Assembly: GCA_033060915.1 (NCBI GenBank)
Contig: CM065383.1
Location: forward strand, 9,922,501 to 9,986,500
Length of the DNA stretch: 64,000 nucleotides
Direction of reading: 5' to 3'
DNA from: Euryodendron excelsum
Lineage: Eukaryota > Streptophyta > Magnoliopsida > Ericales > Pentaphylacaceae
In this document: in pieces, positions 59,136 through 64,000 of the stretch
How the letters are laid out: every line of letters begins with the position of its first letter
Position numbering within the stretch: the stretch's first letter is position 1
Made by a program: the position numbers and the translations under genes
Notes under the pieces: model-generated
Database searches by the model: none
The model's input: only the letters and a program-made list of their open reading frames with translations
What the model was told of the DNA's origin: nothing

Positions 59136-62100
59136 ATGTCACGGGCATCAACTTCGGTGACCTGTTTACCCAGAGGTTTGGGGACGAATGAGAAGAAGAC
59201 TTTGAAGAAGGGGGTAGATCCCGAATGCTAATTATTGGTGCCGAGCCCCTTATCTAGGGGGTGAGGACGCATTGTGGACGAAGCTTCCTTACTTCGATGT
59301 GGAAAGGCTTGTGGCTACAGCTCCTCTGTTCCTTGCTCGTAAAGAGGTCAGGCCCGTGTATGAGACTTTCATTACACCCGCATCGTGCTTGCGTTTCATG
59401 GTTGAGCGAGGGGAGTGTCCATATTCATTTCTTGCTTGGGATAGCTACTACGCGTCTGGATAGGGCTTGGAAGTTTGGATTGAGGAGATTCTGGATAACG
59501 CTACGTTTGTGGCAATTTTGTAACGAGCCGATATCCACGAGGCTGTGATGAGCACATACAACCAAAACGTGAAGAGGAACATTGTGTGGTTAGATGTTTT
59601 ATTGTCAAGATGGAGTGTTGAGACCCACATGCTTGTGACTGTCGGTGAGGAGTGTGGCCCTACTTTAAAGGATGTGAGCGTCTTGATTAGGCTTCCCATT
59701 GTAGGGGACATTGATCTCTGCACCTTTGTGCTTTCTTCCCAGCAGCAGGAAGTAGTGAAGGGCTTGCAGTTAGAGCAGGCTACGGCCACGCGGGCAATGA
59801 GCGAGTTTGTGAAGGCTTCCTCAAGCCAGATGTAAAAGAATACCTTTAAGGGGTGGACCATCTACTGGTACCGCGATCTGAGAGGGCTGCCTAAGGAGTT
59901 GGCAAAGTCTGGGGAGCATAACAAGGAAGATCGCCGCCATGACGTGGAGGGGGTAAGGCTTCATAGCCCATTTCACTTGGCCATGTTTTTAACGGCGTGG
60001 CTGTCCCGTTATGTTTTCAAAGGGCCTCCGTTTGATACAGTGAACTACTCCTTTTATCCCATGGCAGCCGCTTGGGTGAATGGGAGGCATCTGGCCCTAG
60101 GGCTTTTGTTTTTGGGAACAATTTATACTCGTCTGGATCAGATGAAAGCAAACATGGCGAAGTCAATGGGAAGCTATGATGTGTGCAGCTATGTCTGCTT
60201 GAACTTCCTTCAAATGTTTCTCTTTGAGAGGTTCAAAAGTGCAATTCTAACTGCCCACGAGGTTCATGGTGACGAGGCCAAGAAAGACGCAGACAAGGTG
60301 GGTGTCCACTGTAGCACGCTAAGCTGGGGAGGTGTAGTGCCTCGCACTAGTCTGAAGGGGGTGATTGACAAACCTACTGAATTCACTTTGCGCCCTTATA
60401 TGGAGCCCTTGGATGGTGTGGCGGGCTTTGACATGTACAAGGACGAGGATTGGGAAGTGTTGGTGAGAGAGGATGATGACTTTACTAAGGCTATGGCTGA
60501 GAGCGTGCTCTGGGCCCATCCCTGGGGGCATCCCCTCCCTTACTGCTGTTGTGACCTTTGAAACGGTGTCTTATAATCCTCATCAAGTGGCCCACTCGTT
60601 GGGTTACGATCAAGAAGCTCCTGACTTTGTTGCCAAGCCCAGCTTGGTGTGCGAGTGCATGGAGCGGTTCATTATGTCAAATGTCAAGGCTACCATGCAA
60701 CCTTTTAATGGGATGAGGGTGTCTAGCTGGGGGCAGGAAGGCAAAAGGACGCGTGCTTGGAGGACTTCTTGAAAAAAGAACTTAGAGTCCTTTGATAAGT
60801 ATACGCTTGTGGAGCCCTTGGCCTCGGCTTTGGAGGACATAGTCCGAGAGGAGCATGGTTTGTGTGCACCGCACAAGACTTGCTTTTTGGGCAATTGGGG
60901 GGAGCTAAGCGAATGAGCTCGCCGTTTGAAGATCGTAGTGGTAGAGCCACGTCACAAGGACGAGCTTTTCATACCAAAAATGGTGGACAGGGTGCTGATA
61001 TTGTCGAAAGTCTTGTACACTGCAGTCGTGAAGACGGTCAAGCTCATAAGTGGCAGTGGTCCTAAACCGCCTCTTGCCGTTATTGGGCAGAAGCGCAAGG
61101 TATGGTGTGGTTTATAGAATTTCTAGGTTATTGGTAGTACATGAAAATGTTTCTAAGTATGCCCTTTTTGCAAGCCTCAAGAGTGGTGATTCACAAGCCA
61201 GCGAGCTTTGGCCCAGCTACAGTGGAGGTATTTGATAAGAGGCGGAAGGTATACTTGTTGGACTACTTAGTGATATATAGAAATATATAATAAAAAAAGG
61301 TTCTGATGGTTGATCTGTTATTTTGTAGGCTGTTGAGGCGTAATGTCTTTGAGGGAATGAACTCATGGATTGTAGGGGTCTGCTCATTCTCATAAATTCA
61401 TTGGGAAATCTATGAGACATTTTAAGTGACGAAATTAAGCCCGAAGCGGCTGTGAGCAACGGGCTTGGTGTTGAGGGCCTACATTCTGCGCCTGCCAGGA
61501 GGGAAAGAATATTAGGCACTTGAGGAAAGCACTTGCTGGCAAGGGGGCTAGGCGAGGATTCAAATTAGCAATGCGTTCCTCAGAAAGGGGCTTTGGCACC
61601 CAAGGGGCCTGCGAATGATCCAAGGGGTGGACCGTGGAGGCAGAGGGGCTATTGTCCCTTAGATATGAGAATGAAGAGTTTGCTCCTGGGACCCCTCCAT
61701 CGCCAGTAGCTAATCTTGAGCCTGAGGTCTAACCTGTGGCGGGGGGTAAGGCTTGCACACTGTCTCCTCGTGCAGACATACCGAGCGTGGGGACAGTGGA
61801 CAAACATGGGGTGAATATTGCCCAAGTGGTGATTGACTTGGCCGAAGAGCCTGGGGAAGGGTAAGGGAACGAGCTGTTGGTGAATGAGCTCGCTAGAAAT
61901 GAACCAGTGGCTGAGGCCGAAGTTAGGGTGCCCGTGCTACTTTTGGGGTGGTATAAGGGGGCTCCCGCGCCCGTTACTAAGGTGATGATCGAGCTAAGGG
62001 TTGGGACTGTGATGCCCGCACAGGCAAAAGGGGAAGTTGTAAGCGAGATCCCTAAGTTTGGGTCAGGGAAGGGCGTGTTAAAGCCCAGTTTTGGCAGTTT

Positions 62101-62784
62101 GAGAGCTGCTAGGGAAGATGAGGCTGAAGGAAACTGGAGGAGCTTTAATGCCTTCGAGGATGAGGGGGATGAAAGGCAGGGCAAAATGGAATCGAGGGAG
62201 GTAGCGCATGATGCCGTGAAAAACCCAAGTGTTGGGACATTTGGCACGGGGGGAGGTAGCTGGCCAGAGAGCCTAATGATATTGTCAGAATTTTGGTTAG
62301 TACGACTGACGAAAAGGAAGTAGTGCTCGATCATGCTGCTCTTTTTGCCAGAGTCAAGGAGTCTTATTTGCCCAGACTGCACAAGATATTTGTTGAGGCT
62401 CCTGAGATCTTCGCTCGTCATCACGAGTAGGGTCCCTCCACAAGGTAGGGGATCATATTGATGTTTGAATCGTTCTTGGAGTAGTTGGATAGCCAGCCAA
62501 TGACGAGTTTGCATGTGGGGGATTGAGCCTCAGTGGACGTGAGTCTGGATAAAATGCAATAGATGAAGTTCGATGTTTCTTAGCTGAGGCAGTGGATGGA
62601 GTGGGCCAGTGAGATGACGGTGGCTGGTGGGAAGATACTGAGCCTGGCAGGCTATGTGGCTAAGCTAGATCAGGCCATATAGGAATAGAGAGATGAAATC
62701 CGAAGGCAGCAGGCTCGGTTGGAAAGGCTAGAGCAAGAACGGGAGGGCGTAGCTACTGATAGGGCCAAGCTGGAGCGATGTTAG
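59136..62784 (+). pseudogene. Broken plant mobile domain (PMD, aminotransferase-like) gene
   Basis: PMD proteins are plant proteins related to transposon genes; some host members act in silencing and development. One frame from 59272 to 60561 gives the family pattern: LSRWSVETHMLVTVGEECGP, then LKDVSVLIRLPIVGD, then FHLAMFLTAWLSRYVFKGPP and FYPMAAAWVNGRHLALGLLF. It is broken by TAG (59461), TAA (59521) and TAA (59833). Near 60520-60545 the homology moves to another frame (VSYNPHQVAHSLGYDQEAPD), which ends at 60772. A probable start is ATG 59136, again in another frame. Downstream, 61877-62323 is a Gly/Val/Glu-rich frame, and 62690-62784 reads IRRQQARLERLEQEREGVAT, a coiled coil, also with stops. 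Reading through the damage, the ancestor was PMD, linker, coiled coil. I propose no function for this copy. Confidence 0.7.
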
Positions 62785-62916
62785 GGGATACTTTTGGGGG
62801 GGCTTGGCACCATGAGCCTATTCGGGACCTTGTAGAATATTATGAGTTTTGAGTGTTGGTTGCCACAAATTAGGCATGCCTGTGTAATAATTGGAAAAAA
62901 AATGAAATGAAAATAG

Positions 62917-64000
62917 TGTTGAGTCAAGGTTGATCCTTGTTGACTCAAGGTTAATTCCCATGTTGATTTTGATGATAACTAAACCTTGTGTTATGTTACT
63001 AATAAATCTACTTAGTGTGCAGACTAAGAAGTTCATAACTTAGACTTAAGAGTTAAATCTTATGTCTAATACATATCAAGGAGAATGCACAACAAGTTCA
63101 AGAAGCAAGCAATGAATTCAAAGAGCTATGCAATGAACCAAACTGAAAAATGATGCCTAACTCTATTCTTCAAGAAAATATCTTACATTCGATGAAGATT
63201 GATTTGCAAGATAGGCTGAAGGCTTCATCAGTTGAGGAAATGGAATGATCAGTTAAAAATGAAGATATTGTAAATACCTAAAGAAGATTTTATCAGAATA
63301 CACAAGGATCAGTTGAAGAAGTGCAATGCTCAGTTAAAGAAGAATTGGCTGTTGAAGAATGTGGAAAATGCTCAAAGAGATGATCTCATCTGGTATGCTA
63401 AAGACCAATTCAAGACAATGAGATTGAAGTTACAGAGAAGATGACTCGCAATGAATATCTGATCTCTACATGGAATCCAAAATGAAGAATTGCTATCAAA
63501 GAGAGGAAATCAGAAATAAAGCATTGTGAAGCTCTACAGGAAGATTGGCATTCAAGAAGATGTTCTACAATGATTGAAGAAGCTTTGTAAATGAAGAAGT
63601 AAAGTTCAGTTTTAATCAAGTGAAGCTTTAACTGCTTGAGATTCAAGAAGAAGATCAACATCCAATGATTGATTCAATTCAAATTTAAATAGAAGTTAAC
63701 TCTGATGAGTTAGGAAGATTTGATTGATCATCATACCCCAAAGACATACTCCTTGAAGATCTTATACCAGTACTTTGATAAGCTTGATCAATAGAAATCT
63801 GAAGGCTGAATTCTGGGCAATGAGGGGACTCATGAAAATATGGAGTCGCCTCCAAATCACAGACGCTAAAAGGTCTGAAGACATATTGAACAAAGAGGGG
63901 ACTCATGGAATTGAGGTGTCGCCTCTTGCACAATGAAGCAAATTGTCTGTAAAGACCAAATAGAAAATGAGCGGACACATTGCAATGAAGTGTCGCCTCA
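62917..64000 (+). mobile_element. LTR-like sequence, start of another retroelement (right-truncated)
   Basis: At 62961 TGTTGATTTTGATGATAACT is the usual opening of a group of plant copia LTRs; it is preceded by a direct repeat (TGTTGAGTCAAGGTT at 62917, TGTTGACTCAAGGTT at 62939). The following 800 bp is purine-rich and non-coding, then come three hairpins (63822-63999). The end lies outside the window, so LTR status is inferred. Confidence 0.5.
63822..63999 (+). repeat. Three tandem 31-bp hairpins, 73-74 bp period
   Basis: Hairpins at 63822-63852, 63895-63925 and 63969-63999. Each begins GAGNGGAC and ends GTCGCCTC, so the arms pair. Unit 1 pairs GACTC with GAGTC; unit 3 pairs GACAC with GTGTC; unit 2 has GACTC with GTGTC. 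The 42-43 bp between hairpins are less alike. The array may continue past the window. Confidence 0.85.

Noticed and set aside
61729..62514. 261-codon open frame on the minus strand
   Set aside because: Antisense to the 3' part of the PMD pseudogene, biased in Ser/Pro/Leu, with no recognised domain.

Overview
The window is nuclear DNA of a flowering plant, most likely a woody eudicot. Split genes with GT-AG introns, plant-only protein families, AT-rich intergenic DNA, GA microsatellites and LTR retrotransposons all point this way. I cannot name the species. All gene models were built by hand from reading frames and splice sites.

Genes. (1) 819-2026 (+): the last three exons of an autoinhibited Ca2+-ATPase of the ACA1/ACA2 type, cut by the left window edge. 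(2) 3235-10426 (-): a complete five-exon gene for condensin II subunit CAP-G2, converging on the Ca2+-ATPase; one intron appears to be GC-AG. (3) 14183-15565 (-): a complete five-exon D-type cyclin of the CYCD5 group. (4) 33215-35860 (+): a complete five-exon BTB/POZ-TAZ (BT family) scaffold. (5) 42535-47674 (-): a complete four-exon group I formin with signal peptide, proline-rich ectodomain, membrane span, FH1 and FH2. In all four complete models the summed exon length is divisible by three and the domains run through every junction.

Mobile DNA. 19068-25616 is a Ty1-copia-like element with two LTRs and a perfect 5-bp target duplication (GTTTG). It has lost most of pol, and a 2,375-bp LTR-like insertion interrupts its gag, also flanked by GTTTG. 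36431-40884 is a decayed copia element whose 3' end is an internal deletion joining RT to a duplicated LTR remnant. 57.5-62.9 kb holds a decayed element with a plant mobile domain (PMD) gene carrying stops and a frameshift. From about 62.92 kb to the right edge another LTR-like sequence begins; it carries three 31-bp hairpins at 73-74 bp spacing with arm changes that look compensatory. Several small foldback (MITE-like) elements lie between genes.

Region by region: 1-10.7 kb gene-dense; 10.7-14 kb spacer with a tandem duplication and a MITE; 14-15.7 kb cyclin; 15.7-19 kb tandem repeats; 19-25.6 kb nested retroelements; 25.6-33 kb repeat-rich spacer; 33-36 kb BT gene; 36-41 kb copia; 42.5-47.7 kb formin; 48-57 kb AT-rich spacer; 57-64 kb PMD element and LTR.

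The genes do not form one pathway. CAP-G2 and CYCD5 are both cell-cycle genes on the same strand 3.8 kb apart, and each has an E2F-like site upstream of its start. That they share control is inference only.
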